From NCBI RefSeq assembly GCF_000378345.1, contig NZ_KB899545.1, positions 372,001 through 436,000 on the forward strand: DNA of 64,000 nucleotides, read 5' to 3'. Both the position numbers and the translations under genes were made by a program. Positions 54,486 to 64,000 of the stretch are shown piece after piece. The notes under the pieces were generated by a model that saw only the letters and a list, made by a program, of their open reading frames with translations, was not told the origin of the DNA and ran no database searches. This DNA comes from Hirschia maritima DSM 19733. Its GTDB lineage: Bacteria; Pseudomonadota; Alphaproteobacteria; Caulobacterales; Hyphomonadaceae. Numbering within the stretch: position 1 is the stretch's first letter; each line of letters begins with the position of its first letter.

Positions 54486-54989
54486 CTATTCCGTGACTAC
54501 TTGATCTAAGGTTGAAGCGTCTAGAACAGAACGAGCGTTGTAGACCATGTCCTGAGAAACAGTATCCAACATTTTATCGCTCGTCAGAATCTCCAGATAG
54601 GTTTCATACGATTTTCTTGTTGGTGTTAAGTCAAAGCCAATACCTACTCCAACGCCACTTCCTCTTGAGCCACCACCCGCTGAAACACCGACATTGGTTC
54701 CCTTGTTGTCATGACCTCCAACTCGTTGAGTGGATTTGGAGATAACATGAAATAGAGTGTGATTGTTTTCGATCGTCATCTCCGCAGCACGTCGTAATGC
54801 GAACTTCTCAACCTCGAGCGGAGAGGCATCCGTTCCACCAGAAAATGTTATTGTGAATCGGTTTGATTCAATTTTCTGTTCTGCAAAGCCAATTCCATCC
54901 TTGTTCTTTGGGCCATACAAAGTTGGCGCAGTTGCGCAGGCAACAAGAAATAGAGACGTGGAAAGCAATAAAGCAATTGTACGTTTCAT
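54486..54989 (-). CDS. CC0125/CC1285-family lipoprotein
   Basis: A 167-residue lipoprotein, lipobox LVAC (Cys18). The block YGPKNKDGIGFAEQKIESNRFTI, with SPLEVEKFALRRAAEMTIENN, is the CC0125/CC1285 family signature, known mainly from Caulobacterales and relatives; function unknown. A glycine-rich stretch (VSAGGGSRGSGVGVGIGFD) lies in the second half. Three bases separate its stop from the meaB start. Confidence 0.88.
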   Translation of the reverse strand: MKRTIALLLSTSLFLVACATAPTLYGPKNKDGIGFAEQKIESNRFTITFSGGTDASPLEVEKFALRRAAEMTIENNHTLFHVISKSTQRVGGHDNKGTNVGVSAGGGSRGSGVGVGIGFDLTPTRKSYETYLEILTSDKMLDTVSQDMVYNARSVLDASTLDQVVTE

Positions 54990-55031
54990 GGATGGTCCTC
55001 CAAAGTGGTCGGTTAGAAACTCAACTAAGAT

Positions 55032-55358
55032 TTATTTGAAGGAGCTCGGCTGAGGGTGCTCTTCCATATAAATGTGTGTTTCATTTACAAGCATATTGGC
55101 AGCATCAACTGTATCTGCTTGAGAAACCGAGAGTTTTAGATCTTCTTCTTCCAGCTTCCAAAGGTGATCAGCAATCTCAGCCGGTTCTGCATCATTTAGC
55201 AATAATCGCAGCACTCCTGGCACTAATGGGTCATAGACATCGGATGAAGACGGATCTTCATTGACGTCCATGGGATCCCAATCTCTCCACAACACTTCGC
55301 TGACAATCTGACTTAGTCCATTTAACCAACGGTCTAATTCTGTATCTGCATTCGGCAT
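55032..55358 (-). CDS. Small acidic protein between mutB and meaB
   Basis: An unrecognised 108-residue cytoplasmic protein, acidic, with LWRDWDPMDVNEDP in the first half and a helical LLLNDAEPAEIADHLWKLEEEDLKLS segment. The LWRDWDP core recalls a small DUF family of uncharacterised proteins, but I do not name it. It lies 33 bases downstream of mutB and 42 before the lipoprotein, on the same strand. No function. Confidence 0.7.
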   Translation of the reverse strand: MPNADTELDRWLNGLSQIVSEVLWRDWDPMDVNEDPSSSDVYDPLVPGVLRLLLNDAEPAEIADHLWKLEEEDLKLSVSQADTVDAANMLVNETHIYMEEHPQPSSFK

Positions 55359-55391
55359 GGGGCCTCCGATTCTAAAAGTAGCAATTTGGAG

Positions 55392-57575
55392 TTAATGCTC
55401 CAATTGTGACCCTAGCTTGGCAATAAGTTCAATACATGATTCAGCAATAATTGTTCCTGGAGCGAAAATTGCTGCCGCACCAGCAGCATACAACTCATCA
55501 TAATCTTGTGGAGGCACAACACCACCAACAACAATCATAATGTCGTCGCGTCCTTCCGCGGCCAGCGCTTTCTTCAAAGCCGGTACGAGTGAGAGGTGCC
55601 CAGCTGCCAAAGAGGAAGCGGCAACAACATGAACGTCATTTTCAACAGCTTGGCGTGCTACTTCTTCGGGAGTTTGGAAGAGTGGACCAATATCAACATC
55701 CCAACCAAGATCAGCCATTCCAGATGCCACAACTTTTTGACCGCGGTCGTGACCATCTTGCCCCATTTTAGCAATTAGAATTCTAGGACGACGGCCTTCA
55801 TTGTTTTCAAACTCACTCGCACCTTCGAGCGCCTTGCTCACACGTTCCGATTTGGCTTCCATTCCTGCGGCATAAACTCCCTGAATAGACTTGATGACTG
55901 CTTTGTGGCGTCCAACTACATTTTCAATAGCAAGCGAGATTTCACCGACTGTAGCCTTGGCTCTTGCTGCATTAACTGCGAGTTCGAGCAAATTGCCTTC
56001 TCCAGTTTTCATCGAATTGGAAATCGCTTCAAGAGTTTTTGTGACTTCTGCATCATCACGCATGTCTTTGAGCTTTTTCAACTTTTCAAGCTGGAGCTTG
56101 TACACGCTGGCATTATCAACTTTGAGAACAGGTACATCTTCTTCTTCCTCAAGTTGATATTTGTTGACACCAATAACAGACTGCACGCCTGAATCGATGC
56201 GCGCTTGAGTGTTTGCAGCTGCTTCTTCAATACGAAGTTTTGGAAGGCCTTTTTCGATTGCTTTTGCCATTCCGCCCATCTCTTCTACTTCTTCGATGTG
56301 CTTCCAAGCTTTTTCTGCAAGGTCGTGAGTTAGACGTTCAACATAGTATGATCCACCCCACATATCGATTGTGTGACAAGTGCCAGCCTCTTGTTGAAGG
56401 AAGATTTGAGTGTTTCTAGCAATTCTAGCTGAGAAGTCTGTTGGCAGAGCTAGTGCCTCATCCAATGCATTGGTGTGCAATGACTGGGTTTGTCCATTAG
56501 CGGCTGCCATCGCTTCAAGACATGTCCTTATAACATTGTTGTTCACGTCTTGTGCAGTTAAGGACCATCCTGAAGTTTGAGAGTGAGTTCTCAATGAAAG
56601 AGATTTAGAATTCTTCGGGCTGAAACGGTTGACCAGTTTTGACCAAAGAAGACGTCCCGCGCGCATTTTGGCAACTTCCATGAAGTAGTTCATGCCTATC
56701 GCCCAGAAGAATGATAATCTAGGAGCAAAAGCGTCTACATCAAGGCCTGCTTCCATACCTGCTTTGATGTATTCTACACCATCTGCGAGCGTGTATGCCA
56801 GCTCAAGGTCAGCAGTCGCTCCAGCCTCTTGCATGTGATAGCCGGAGATTGAAATTGAATTGTATTTTGGCATATTCTTCGATGTGTAAGCGAAGATATC
56901 TGAAATAATCCGCATGGATGGTGTGGGGGGATAAATATAGGTGTTGCGAACCATGAACTCTTTTAAAATATCGTTCTGAATAGTTCCTGAGAGCTTTTCA
57001 GGTGGAACGCCTTGTTCTTCTGCCGCCACAATGAAAAGTGCAAGAATTGGAAGTACGGCACCGTTCATCGTCATTGAGACTGACATTTTATCGAGCGGAA
57101 TTCCGTCGAAGAGGGTACGCATATCAAGGATGGAATCGATCGCCACTCCGGCCATTCCTACATCGCCACTAACACGTGGATGGTCACTATCATAACCGCG
57201 GTGTGTTGCTAGATCGAAGGCAACTGACAATCCTTTTTGTCCTGCCGCCAGATTGCGACGGTAAAAAGCGTTAGATTCTTCTGCCGTAGAAAAACCTGCG
57301 TATTGGCGGATTGTCCAAGGGCGCTGCGGGTACATAGTAGGGTATGGGCCACGACCATAAGGGGCTATTCCGGGCCAATCATCTAGATAATCAAGGTCTT
57401 GGGTGTCTTTTGATGTGTAAAGTGATTTTACACTCACTCCTTCTGGAGTTTCCCATATCTCGTGAGCAGCGTCACCAGATTGCTGTTGCCAGTCGGTTAA
57501 CGATTTATCACTAACCACACCGGATTCAGGTAAGTCTAACTTGATCTTGGTAAAGTCTGGTGTCTTGATTGTCAT
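55392..57575 (-). CDS. Methylmalonyl-CoA mutase large (alpha) subunit
   Basis: A 727-residue B12-dependent mutase converting (R)-methylmalonyl-CoA to succinyl-CoA. The N-terminal TIM barrel holds [22 protein letters not shown] and the substrate-site blocks; the C-terminal B12 domain has [11 protein letters not shown] with the cobalt-coordinating His609. I prefer the ATG at 57575 to the in-frame one two codons earlier (57581), because AGGAG is eight bases upstream of it and too close to the other. The small subunit is encoded immediately upstream. Confidence 0.97.
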   Translation of the reverse strand: MTIKTPDFTKIKLDLPESGVVSDKSLTDWQQQSGDAAHEIWETPEGVSVKSLYTSKDTQDLDYLDDWPGIAPYGRGPYPTMYPQRPWTIRQYAGFSTAEESNAFYRRNLAAGQKGLSVAFDLATHRGYDSDHPRVSGDVGMAGVAIDSILDMRTLFDGIPLDKMSVSMTMNGAVLPILALFIVAAEEQGVPPEKLSGTIQNDILKEFMVRNTYIYPPTPSMRIISDIFAYTSKNMPKYNSISISGYHMQEAGATADLELAYTLADGVEYIKAGMEAGLDVDAFAPRLSFFWAIGMNYFMEVAKMRAGRLLWSKLVNRFSPKNSKSLSLRTHSQTSGWSLTAQDVNNNVIRTCLEAMAAANGQTQSLHTNALDEALALPTDFSARIARNTQIFLQQEAGTCHTIDMWGGSYYVERLTHDLAEKAWKHIEEVEEMGGMAKAIEKGLPKLRIEEAAANTQARIDSGVQSVIGVNKYQLEEEEDVPVLKVDNASVYKLQLEKLKKLKDMRDDAEVTKTLEAISNSMKTGEGNLLELAVNAARAKATVGEISLAIENVVGRHKAVIKSIQGVYAAGMEAKSERVSKALEGASEFENNEGRRPRILIAKMGQDGHDRGQKVVASGMADLGWDVDIGPLFQTPEEVARQAVENDVHVVAASSLAAGHLSLVPALKKALAAEGRDDIMIVVGGVVPPQDYDELYAAGAAAIFAPGTIIAESCIELIAKLGSQLEH

Positions 57576-57655
57576 TTTCATATCTCCTGGGGAGTGCTTG
57601 AAAAGTCCTGATCTCGCATCTTTGGGGGACTTTCAAATATTGATACTAAGAAGCG

Positions 57656-59680
57656 TTACAAAGCCAAACCAAGTTCGGAGTGAGCAAGTTCAAGGCTCGC
57701 TACAACGTCGACACCGATATGGATAAACTCGTCCATGCCTGCTTCTTGCCAAGCATCTCTAGTCTCTGCTGGTGGTTTGCCTGCAAGATATAGACGACCT
57801 ACGCCCGCAGCACCCAACTCACGAGCGGTATCTGCTGCCTCCTGCAAATAGCGATCGTCACTTCCGCAGATACAAGCTAATAGACAGTCTGAGTTTTCAA
57901 ATGCTTTTGCCAATTCATCAGCTGAGCCCGTGTGATAAACAGCTTTCAGTCCTCCAGCGGCAAAGAAATTAGTGGCAAATGATGTTCTAGCAGTGTGTTC
58001 GGCGAGTGGCCCCAACGCAGCTATGAAAACAGAGGGCGTTTTGCCTGTCTTTTTCTCAGATTTCTCTGCGTAATCACGTAAATTTTCATAAGATTTTGCA
58101 AGACGCATTGGCCAGAACGGATCAGCCTCTAGATTATCCTCTGAAGACGGGGTGAGTTCTGAAATTGTGAGACCTTTTTGAGCACTGACTATAAGATCAT
58201 TGATCTTAAATGATGATGGCTTTTGCCCCGTGGCTTGTGCAGCTTTGGATAAAACACCCTTTAAATCAGGCTTTACATACTCCGCTTCATTTTCATCAAG
58301 AAGCGGGAAATCAGATACCCCAGTAACTTGAACTTTCCGATAGGCAATATCTCTTACTCGTGTAGTTCTTACATTGCTTGCGGCTAATTGTGGGGTACCG
58401 TTTTGAATAGCGGAAATGTATCCACCCTCAGCTTCATAAGATTGGAAAATGCCCCAAGCTTTTAAGGCAATCTCATCAGAAAGCGACGCAATACTCCAAG
58501 TTCCACCTGAAGGATCAAGAACTTTTCCCAGTGAAGATTCTTCTTGCGCGATAATATGCGTATTGCGTGCAATTCGACGGGCTTGAGGTGAAGGTAAGCC
58601 AAGCGCATCAGTGAAGTTACGAATGGTCACAATGTCTGCGCCACCAACACCTGCTGCAAAGCATGCTGCAGTATTTCTGAGAATGTTCACCCAAGGGTCT
58701 CTAGCTGTCAGCATACGACGAGAAGAAACTGCTTGAATCGTCATTTTGAAGTTCTGTTCTTTAACTCCAAACTCTTCTGCAACTTTCGCCCACATGCGTC
58801 TTGCCGCACGTAATTTGGCTATTTCAACGATGTAGTCAGCGCCAATGGCGACCGTGAAATTGATGCTTGCAATTGCTTTTTCGGGTGAAACACCTTTTTC
58901 GACCAGCATTCGAGTATATTGCGTTGCTGTGGAAATTAGAGAGGCTAGTTCTTGAGCCTCAGATCCTCCAGCTTCATGAACTGGACGTGAATCAGCGCGT
59001 AAAATGGTGGAATTTTGGAACTCGCTAGAAAGTGATTCAACTATGTCCGTAATGTTTGATTGAATATCAACTTGTGTCCCAGCGAAATGTCCGGAACGTG
59101 TTAGTGTTCCAATCGGGTCATAATTAAATGCGAGTTTTGTTTGAGAAACATCATCACTATTTTCTCTTGCATAAGAAGCCAGGAATGCGCTGGCTGCTAG
59201 TCCAGATTCAATGGAAGCCGCTGTAACATCAAGACCGACAGGTGCCCAATCGAGTTTGACCCCGTTTAGCGCTTGTTTGAATTCCTCCAATGTACGAATA
59301 CAAACGCCGCGCTCACCGTTTTCATCAATACGGAATTCTATTGAGCTCACGCCATTCTCTAAATCCTCAAGAATAGATTTATTGCTCTCAGTTGGAGAGG
59401 GGTGCGAGACAATCTGACGAATATCCCATGGCAGGTATTTATCTTTTGATGGGCTTGCGCCTCGTATAAATGGAGACTGTCCAGGAAGTCCGGATTTGTC
59501 GGTTGATGATTCCCAGTCTGTATCTCTGTAAAGAGCTTTAATGGTTAGACCATCATAAGTCTTTGAATTGATTGATTCAGGAGGTCTTCCTTTTAGTGCT
59601 TTGTCTAAAAGAGAAAGCCATTGAGCTTCATCAGCATTTTCGAACTCAGAAGAGAGTTGAAAAGTTTTGTTGTTTGCCAT
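57656..59680 (-). CDS. Methylmalonyl-CoA mutase small (beta) subunit
   Basis: A 674-residue partner of the large subunit. It keeps the mutase barrel fold (LPWDIRQIVSHPSPTES, SFKINDLIVSAQKGL) and a degenerate C-terminal B12-like domain where the DxHxxG motif is lost (ALGPLAEHTARTSFATNFF). This is the typical inactive beta chain of the heterodimeric enzyme. It is the first gene of the propionyl-CoA block, 80 bases before the large subunit. Confidence 0.95.
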   Translation of the reverse strand: MANNKTFQLSSEFENADEAQWLSLLDKALKGRPPESINSKTYDGLTIKALYRDTDWESSTDKSGLPGQSPFIRGASPSKDKYLPWDIRQIVSHPSPTESNKSILEDLENGVSSIEFRIDENGERGVCIRTLEEFKQALNGVKLDWAPVGLDVTAASIESGLAASAFLASYARENSDDVSQTKLAFNYDPIGTLTRSGHFAGTQVDIQSNITDIVESLSSEFQNSTILRADSRPVHEAGGSEAQELASLISTATQYTRMLVEKGVSPEKAIASINFTVAIGADYIVEIAKLRAARRMWAKVAEEFGVKEQNFKMTIQAVSSRRMLTARDPWVNILRNTAACFAAGVGGADIVTIRNFTDALGLPSPQARRIARNTHIIAQEESSLGKVLDPSGGTWSIASLSDEIALKAWGIFQSYEAEGGYISAIQNGTPQLAASNVRTTRVRDIAYRKVQVTGVSDFPLLDENEAEYVKPDLKGVLSKAAQATGQKPSSFKINDLIVSAQKGLTISELTPSSEDNLEADPFWPMRLAKSYENLRDYAEKSEKKTGKTPSVFIAALGPLAEHTARTSFATNFFAAGGLKAVYHTGSADELAKAFENSDCLLACICGSDDRYLQEAADTARELGAAGVGRLYLAGKPPAETRDAWQEAGMDEFIHIGVDVVASLELAHSELGLAL

Positions 59681-59741
59681 CCCGTAAAATTCCTGAAATT
59701 ATATTATATCTTTTGTTGCAGTACAGCATATATTTGATGTG

Positions 59742-59770
59742 CACGCCAAGGGGCGTGACATTACGTCACG
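59742..59770. promoter_or_regulatory. Overlapping inverted repeats upstream of the mutase operon
   Basis: Two perfect inverted repeats overlap: CACGCC-AAGG-GGCGTG (59742-59757) and CGTGAC-ATTAC-GTCACG (59754-59770). They lie 60-90 bases upstream of the mutase small-subunit start, in the promoter region on the minus strand. The two could form alternative hairpins or bind two regulators. A third palindrome lies further upstream. Confidence 0.45.
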
Positions 59771-59789
59771 ACTTTAAACAGGAATATGT

Positions 59790-59807
59790 CGCCGATTTAA
59801 ATTGGCG
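59790..59807. promoter_or_regulatory. AT-centred palindrome between lytic transglycosylase and mutase genes
   Basis: CGCCGATTTAAATTGGCG is an 18-base near-perfect palindrome (one G-T mismatch). It follows the lytic transglycosylase stop by seven bases on the minus strand and has no T run, so it looks more like an operator than a terminator. Confidence 0.4.
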
Positions 59808-59813
59808 GATTGA

Positions 59814-61859
59814 TCAGTTTTTTATGTTTCCGCGAGACAGATCATTCATCAATCGAATGTCTGTTGGAGATCCACTCAAACGATGTCTGTAAACCTGAGT
59901 ATTTTCCAAAATTCTCTGAACATAGTTTCTGGTTTCAGAAAAAGGTATGCTCTCTATGAAATCAATTGGATCAATCTCACCTTTTCGGGGATCACCATAT
60001 TCTTGAATCCATCTTTTGGGGCGACTTGGCCCTGCATTATAGGCAGCAAGAGCCAATATATATGAACCATTGAAGTCATCTATCAAATCGTCGAGGTAGC
60101 CACGGCCTAAACGAAAATTGTAAGTTGGGTCATCTGTAAGCCAGCTTGTTCTGTAGGGGAGGCCTGAGCTTCTCGCTTTTTGCCGACCTGTTGCAGGGAG
60201 AAGTTGCATCATTCCATGTGCGTTAGCGTGGCTGACCGCTGTTGGCATCAATTCACTTTCTTGACGTGATAGTGCCATTACCAAAGCTGGTTCAGCTATT
60301 CCTGATCCCGTGCTTTGCGGAAGTTCCACAACTGGGAATGCAGCATCGGGAGCTAAATTCCCTTTGGCTAAGCCTGCTTTACCGTTTCTAACGCCTGCGC
60401 GAGGTTCCAAATAGTGAATTGCGAGATCAGACAACAATTGGTGGTCCTGTGGTGATTCAAGCGAATCATCGATGTGAAACGAAAAGCGTTCAAACGATTT
60501 CTTTCTACCGGACTCTGCCAATAACTTTGCAGCTTGGATAATTGGCTTGGCTTCAAAAGCTTGCTTATCTTCTTCTGTCGCTAATTCAGGAATTATGAAT
60601 TCAAGTTGGACCTCATCAACTCCAAGTGATTTCAAGCGTTGTGCAGCCATCTGACCGTAAAAAACGTGATTATGTTGAGCGGCTGCTACATATGCTTCCT
60701 GAGCTTTTTCGACCTCGTTTAGAGCAATTAAAGCTTCCCCTTTCCAGTATAGTCCTCTTGCAAGACTAATAGGAGAACCGACGCCCTCTGAGAGTGTCGT
60801 AAAATGTTCTAAAGCTTGTTGGGGCTGATCAAGGTAGCGAAGGGCAGTCCAGCCGGAGTAAAATTCCGCTTCAGCAAAACCGACACCTCTCGTCATTCCG
60901 TGCTGAGCTGAAATCTTGTAGGCTTCGGCCCAACGATTTTCTTTTATTAGCGTTCGAAGCAGTAACCGTCTCTCTCTCCAAATCTTAGTATTACCAGAAA
61001 CGGAAGTTAGAGCGGGGTCAATATCAAGTATCGCCTCTATTGCCCCATCATAATTTTTAGCTCTTTTGCGTCTCCAAACAGCGCGCTCATAAAGAAGGCC
61101 TGGATCTTTTTGTCGGCTTTTGGGAACGGCTTTGATAAGCTTATCGACACCGCGGCGTTTTTCCATAAGCGCCAATCTGGCTTCAATGAGCTTTCGTTCA
61201 GATGAGGGCAGTTTCTTTATCAGCCGTTTTGCTGCACTTCTCTGATTGGCCCACAAGAGCATATCTGCGCGTTTTGAATTGTCTGATTGAGAAATGAAAG
61301 AAGAAAATTCACGAATGAGTTCTTTCTCATTTGAATATGCGAGTGAATGGTTCCACCAAATATCTTTGATCAACGCTTTTGATTGTTCTTTTTGACCGGA
61401 TCGCTTTAGCAGGCGCGCGTGCACCAGTTTTCCTGTTCCCGTAATGGGCGGAAATGTTTCAAACCAATTCTTTAATTCGTGATCTTTCATGCCTGACGAA
61501 GACAATAAGCCTTCGGCTTGCTTTTGGATTTCGTGTTGTTTTGGCCAGTCTGGCAGCAAATTGAGTGCTGTTTTCAATTCTTTAAAGGTGGGATTTGCAC
61601 TTGAATTTGTCGTAAGCTTCCAAAGTAGAAGGCTGCTGACTGCTTCAGAGTTATTTCTTTTTAACTCATTGCGGATTTTTGACCAATTACCCCGATCCGC
61701 AGCATTTAGTGCATCGTTTAGGTTTTTATATGCATTATTTTCAATAACATTGGATTGAAATTGGTTGTTTGGCTTTAACGACGGAGCTGTAGGAACAGCG
61801 CTCGCTATCGGCGTGCCGAGTGAAAAAGTAATAAAAGCAATACAAAGAATTCGATTCAT
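59814..61859 (-). CDS. Soluble lytic transglycosylase (SLT family)
   Basis: A 681-residue periplasmic peptidoglycan lytic transglycosylase. Signal peptide about 1-22, a long helical superhelix domain (TPR-like, about 60-470) and the catalytic domain at about 510-650 with Glu534 in SRQESELMPTAVSHANAHG, then MQLLPATGRQ and LALAAYNAGPSRPKRW. Like E. coli Slt70 in layout. The ATG at 61859 (MNRIL) starts at the signal peptide; the upstream TTG is unlikely. Divergent from dapA. Confidence 0.95.
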   Translation of the reverse strand: MNRILCIAFITFSLGTPIASAVPTAPSLKPNNQFQSNVIENNAYKNLNDALNAADRGNWSKIRNELKRNNSEAVSSLLLWKLTTNSSANPTFKELKTALNLLPDWPKQHEIQKQAEGLLSSSGMKDHELKNWFETFPPITGTGKLVHARLLKRSGQKEQSKALIKDIWWNHSLAYSNEKELIREFSSFISQSDNSKRADMLLWANQRSAAKRLIKKLPSSERKLIEARLALMEKRRGVDKLIKAVPKSRQKDPGLLYERAVWRRKRAKNYDGAIEAILDIDPALTSVSGNTKIWRERRLLLRTLIKENRWAEAYKISAQHGMTRGVGFAEAEFYSGWTALRYLDQPQQALEHFTTLSEGVGSPISLARGLYWKGEALIALNEVEKAQEAYVAAAQHNHVFYGQMAAQRLKSLGVDEVQLEFIIPELATEEDKQAFEAKPIIQAAKLLAESGRKKSFERFSFHIDDSLESPQDHQLLSDLAIHYLEPRAGVRNGKAGLAKGNLAPDAAFPVVELPQSTGSGIAEPALVMALSRQESELMPTAVSHANAHGMMQLLPATGRQKARSSGLPYRTSWLTDDPTYNFRLGRGYLDDLIDDFNGSYILALAAYNAGPSRPKRWIQEYGDPRKGEIDPIDFIESIPFSETRNYVQRILENTQVYRHRLSGSPTDIRLMNDLSRGNIKN

Positions 61860-61973
61860 GACTTGCAAAACCTGGTTGGGATGCGAATAACCACACTTAG
61901 TAATCGATAAACGTGAACGGTAAGTGAGCGTTTTTTGAAAAATATAAAAAGTCGACTCGTATTGGAGGACACC

Positions 61974-62852
61974 ATGTTTAAAGGGTCAATCCCTGCACTC
62001 ATAACACCTTTCAGAGATGGTAAAGTGGATGAGCAAGCATTTGAGAAATTGGTAGTCCGCCAGGTAGAAGCGGGTACGCATGCTGTAGTGCCTTGTGGAA
62101 CGACTGGTGAAAGTGCGACCTTATCACACGAAGAGCACAGGCGCGTCGTAGAATTGTGCGTTGAAATCGTGGCTGGTAAAATTCCTGTCATTGCGGGCGC
62201 TGGTTCTAATTCGACTCGTGAAGCTATTGGTTTAGTAGAGCATGCTAAGGCGGTTGGAGCTCATGCTGCACTTACAGTTTGTCCATATTATAACCGACCT
62301 TCTCAATTGGGCCTTATTTCTCACTTCACTGGCATTGCTGATGCAGTGGAATTACCATTAGTATTGTACAACGTTCCATCTCGAACGGTTTCTGACTTAG
62401 AACCTGAGACTTTGGGTGAATTGTCAAAACATCCAAATATTATTGCAATTAAAGATGCAACTGGAGATCTTGGGCGTGTTGCTTGGCAAGCAGCCGAAAG
62501 TGAAGATGGTTTTGTGCTGTTAAGTGGTGATGACCCGAGTGCGATTGGGTTTAATGCATTAGGTGGTCATGGTTGTATCTCAGTGACCGCAAATGTGGCT
62601 CCAAAAGCATGCGCTAACATGCAAAACGCATTAATGGCCGGTGATTTTGGGAAAGCACGGAAGATAAATGATTCTCTGCAAAAGCTTCATCGAGTATTGT
62701 TCTTGGAGCCAAGCCCCGCACCAGTAAAGTTTGCTATGGCTGAACTTGGACTATGTATGCCGGATGTGCGTCGCCCAATGCTAGAAGTGCAGTCTGAAGA
62801 TGTTAAGAATGAAATACGGTCAGCTATGCGTGAAGCAGGCGTACTGTCTTAG
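61974..62852 (+). CDS. dapA: 4-hydroxy-tetrahydrodipicolinate synthase
   Basis: A 292-residue enzyme condensing pyruvate with aspartate semialdehyde in lysine and diaminopimelate synthesis. The Schiff-base Lys160 is in [10 protein letters not shown], the YNVPSRT block carries the catalytic Tyr, and the GTTGESATL site binds substrate. The ATG at 61974 ([13 protein letters not shown]) has a GGAGGA site. Nine bases before smpB, so the two are cotranscribed, a common alphaproteobacterial pair. Confidence 0.97.
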   Translation: MFKGSIPALITPFRDGKVDEQAFEKLVVRQVEAGTHAVVPCGTTGESATLSHEEHRRVVELCVEIVAGKIPVIAGAGSNSTREAIGLVEHAKAVGAHAALTVCPYYNRPSQLGLISHFTGIADAVELPLVLYNVPSRTVSDLEPETLGELSKHPNIIAIKDATGDLGRVAWQAAESEDGFVLLSGDDPSAIGFNALGGHGCISVTANVAPKACANMQNALMAGDFGKARKINDSLQKLHRVLFLEPSPAPVKFAMAELGLCMPDVRRPMLEVQSEDVKNEIRSAMREAGVLS

Positions 62853-62861
62853 AAGGTAGAA

Positions 62862-63338
62862 ATGGCTCAAAAGAAAAAGAATGATGGAAATGGGCTCGTT
62901 GCCGAAAACCGTCAAGCTAGAAGAAATTATGAAGTCGTTGATACACTCGAAGCTGGGATTGCGCTCCTCGGAACCGAAGTAAAATCACTGCGCTTAGGTC
63001 GCGCAAACATCTCTGAGAGTTATGCCAGAGATGAGCAGGGGGAAATTGTTTTGGTCAACGCGACTATTCCAATTTACCCGCCGGCTGCAAGATTTAATCA
63101 CGAGCCATTGCGGATGCGAAAGCTTCTTTTGAAAAAGAAAGAGTTAGTAAAACTAACGCAGGGAATCACGCGTGATGGGATGACGATTGTGCCGCTGAAG
63201 CTCTATTTCAATGAGCGTGGGATAGCGAAATTGTTGCTAGGGCTCGCGAAAGGGCGTAAAAACCACGACAAACGAGATGTAGAGAAGAAACGAGATTGGG
63301 ATAAACAAAAAGCCCGTCTAATGAGAAACAAGGGTTAA
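62862..63338 (+). CDS. smpB: SsrA-binding protein SmpB
   Basis: A 158-residue tmRNA-binding protein for trans-translation. The core has [30 protein letters not shown], then [10 protein letters not shown] and [23 protein letters not shown], with the basic tail [21 protein letters not shown] that inserts near the decoding centre. Ten bases after dapA. No tmRNA gene (ssrA) could be recognised in the window. Confidence 0.97.
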   Translation: MAQKKKNDGNGLVAENRQARRNYEVVDTLEAGIALLGTEVKSLRLGRANISESYARDEQGEIVLVNATIPIYPPAARFNHEPLRMRKLLLKKKELVKLTQGITRDGMTIVPLKLYFNERGIAKLLLGLAKGRKNHDKRDVEKKRDWDKQKARLMRNKG

Positions 63339-63842
63339 GTTACTCGTTTTTATGTGGATAAGTCTAATTTTAGATCGTGAATCATAGAAGTAAAACTTCT
63401 TTTGAAAGAATGGCGTTAGTCGGCCAAAGAATCGCTAAGATAATATAATTGAACGTATTTTTTTAGTGAATCGCCCTGAAAGTCCCTTATGCAAACCATT
63501 GAGGCTAGTTGTTGTAAAATAAGAATGGTTTGCAATTGCGGCTAAAATTACAAAAAAATCATGTTACTAAAGGTATCCAACAATACTGAAACCAACTCTT
63601 GGTGAGATACTGTTGCTTTTTAACCTTAGAACTGCATAGATAATTCTAACTTTCGTAGCTCTCTGGGGGCTGTTTCCCTTGCTACAGCAAAGATTGCAAA
63701 CCGTTTTTCGGCTTGGTGTTACGTGCGTCAATACTGCCTTTGGGCAATACATTTTTGACACGATTAGAAATGTTTTGCTGTGGCTAGACAATTGTTTTGC
63801 CAAGGTAGTGATGTGCAGTTTGCAAGTTGATAGGACGATGCG
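63339..63842. other. 504-base gene-free region before nuoA
   Basis: No convincing open frame; short ones on both strands have no ribosome sites and biased codons. It should contain the nuo operon promoter. A notable inverted repeat, GCAAACCATT (63491-63500) and AATGGTTTGC (63524-63533), with 23 bases between, and a third nearly identical copy GCAAACCGTT (63696-63705), suggest sites for a regulator. I see no tRNA, no ssrA and no intrinsic terminator after smpB. Confidence 0.7.
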
Positions 63843-64000
63843 ATGCAAGACGTACAACCACTTGTTCTAGATTATCTGCCGGTAATCATATTTTTTGTTT
63901 TCGGTCTTGCCCTATGTCTTGCATTTTTGTTGCTTTCTGCGGTTCTGTCTCCCAGCAATCCTGATCCCGAAAAAAATTCCGCTTACGAATGTGGATTTAA
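63843..64000 (+). CDS. nuoA: NADH-quinone oxidoreductase subunit A, N-terminal part
   Basis: Begins with ATG at 63843 behind an AGGA site and is open to the end of the window, 52 codons. Translation starts MQDVQPLVLDYLPVIIFF, gives one hydrophobic helix (FVFGLALCLAFLLLSAVL), and reaches NSAYECGF, the invariant NuoA loop before the second helix. It heads the nuo (complex I) operon, which should continue to the right. Confidence 0.93.
   Translation, partial: MQDVQPLVLDYLPVIIFFVFGLALCLAFLLLSAVLSPSNPDPEKNSAYECGF

Noticed and set aside
63339-63842. A tmRNA (ssrA) gene next to smpB
   Set aside because: No tRNA-Ala-like ends or ANDN/AA-tag reading frame could be recognised; alphaproteobacterial ssrA is two-piece and is often elsewhere.
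63567-63870. Two short frames (96 and 63 residues) before nuoA
   Set aside because: They lie on both strands of the same stretch, lack ribosome sites and show Cys/Lys-rich random composition; the region is better read as a promoter region.
1-64000. Insertion sequences, integrases, CRISPR arrays or prophage genes
   Set aside because: Looked for throughout; no transposase, integrase, regularly spaced repeats or phage structural genes are visible.

Overview
This 64 kb window looks like a chromosomal segment of a low-GC marine alphaproteobacterium, most likely of the Hyphomonadaceae/Maricaulales type (a Hirschia-like organism is a guess, not a result). The evidence is an IscR-led suf operon of alphaproteobacterial layout, a lipoprotein of the Caulobacter CC0125/CC1285 family, a bactofilin plus M23 peptidase pair as in stalked and budding relatives, and a split methylmalonyl-CoA mutase. 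I see no phage, insertion sequence, CRISPR array or other mobile element. Genes are densely packed and nearly all recognisable, so novelty lies in individual proteins and regulatory sites.

Layout. 1-1034: the end of anmK and an alpha/beta hydrolase. 1137-8844: iscR, an IscS-type desulfurase, sufB, a small membrane gene, sufC, sufD, sufS, a SufT-like gene and sufA, headed by a strong IscR-type operator. 8878-16895: a small prepilin peptidase, then on the minus strand a TonB-dependent receptor, a 1034-residue two-repeat surface lipoprotein with a Pho-box-like site upstream, a 2OG-Fe(II) oxygenase-like protein and a small lipoprotein. 17182-28868: a complete type II secretion operon gspC-N ending in a small lipoprotein. 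28997-29073: tRNA-Asp. 29176-30991: an ECF41-type sigma factor with an AhpD-like partner and a membrane protein.

31064-36496 is an iron block: FbpB, FbpC and FbpA transporter genes, a PiuC-type hydroxylase and a metal-binding-looking lipoprotein, with three sites sharing a TTGAGAAT core. 36585-38292 holds bactofilin and M23 peptidase. Then come a peroxiredoxin, an AsmA-like giant, a SulP transporter with a universal stress protein, a nucleoside transporter, an SH3 lipoprotein and two RNA methyltransferase-like genes. 49376-53499 is an OmpA/BON protein translationally coupled to a remarkable 889-residue membrane protein with nine copies of a WRxxYLxxR(I/V)xYLEE-like motif and a C-terminal helix-hairpin-helix domain. 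53517-59680 is a propionyl-CoA catabolism block (meaB, mutB, mutA). The window ends with a lytic transglycosylase, dapA, smpB and the start of nuoA.

Functionally the segment ties together Fe-S cluster assembly (IscR controlled), iron import (probably Fur controlled), a possible phosphate-starvation outer-membrane system, protein export by type II secretion, and cell-envelope shaping. The best candidates for an undescribed system are the OmpA plus nine-repeat protein pair and the Pho-box/TonB/two-repeat lipoprotein unit lying between the prepilin peptidase and the type II secretion genes.
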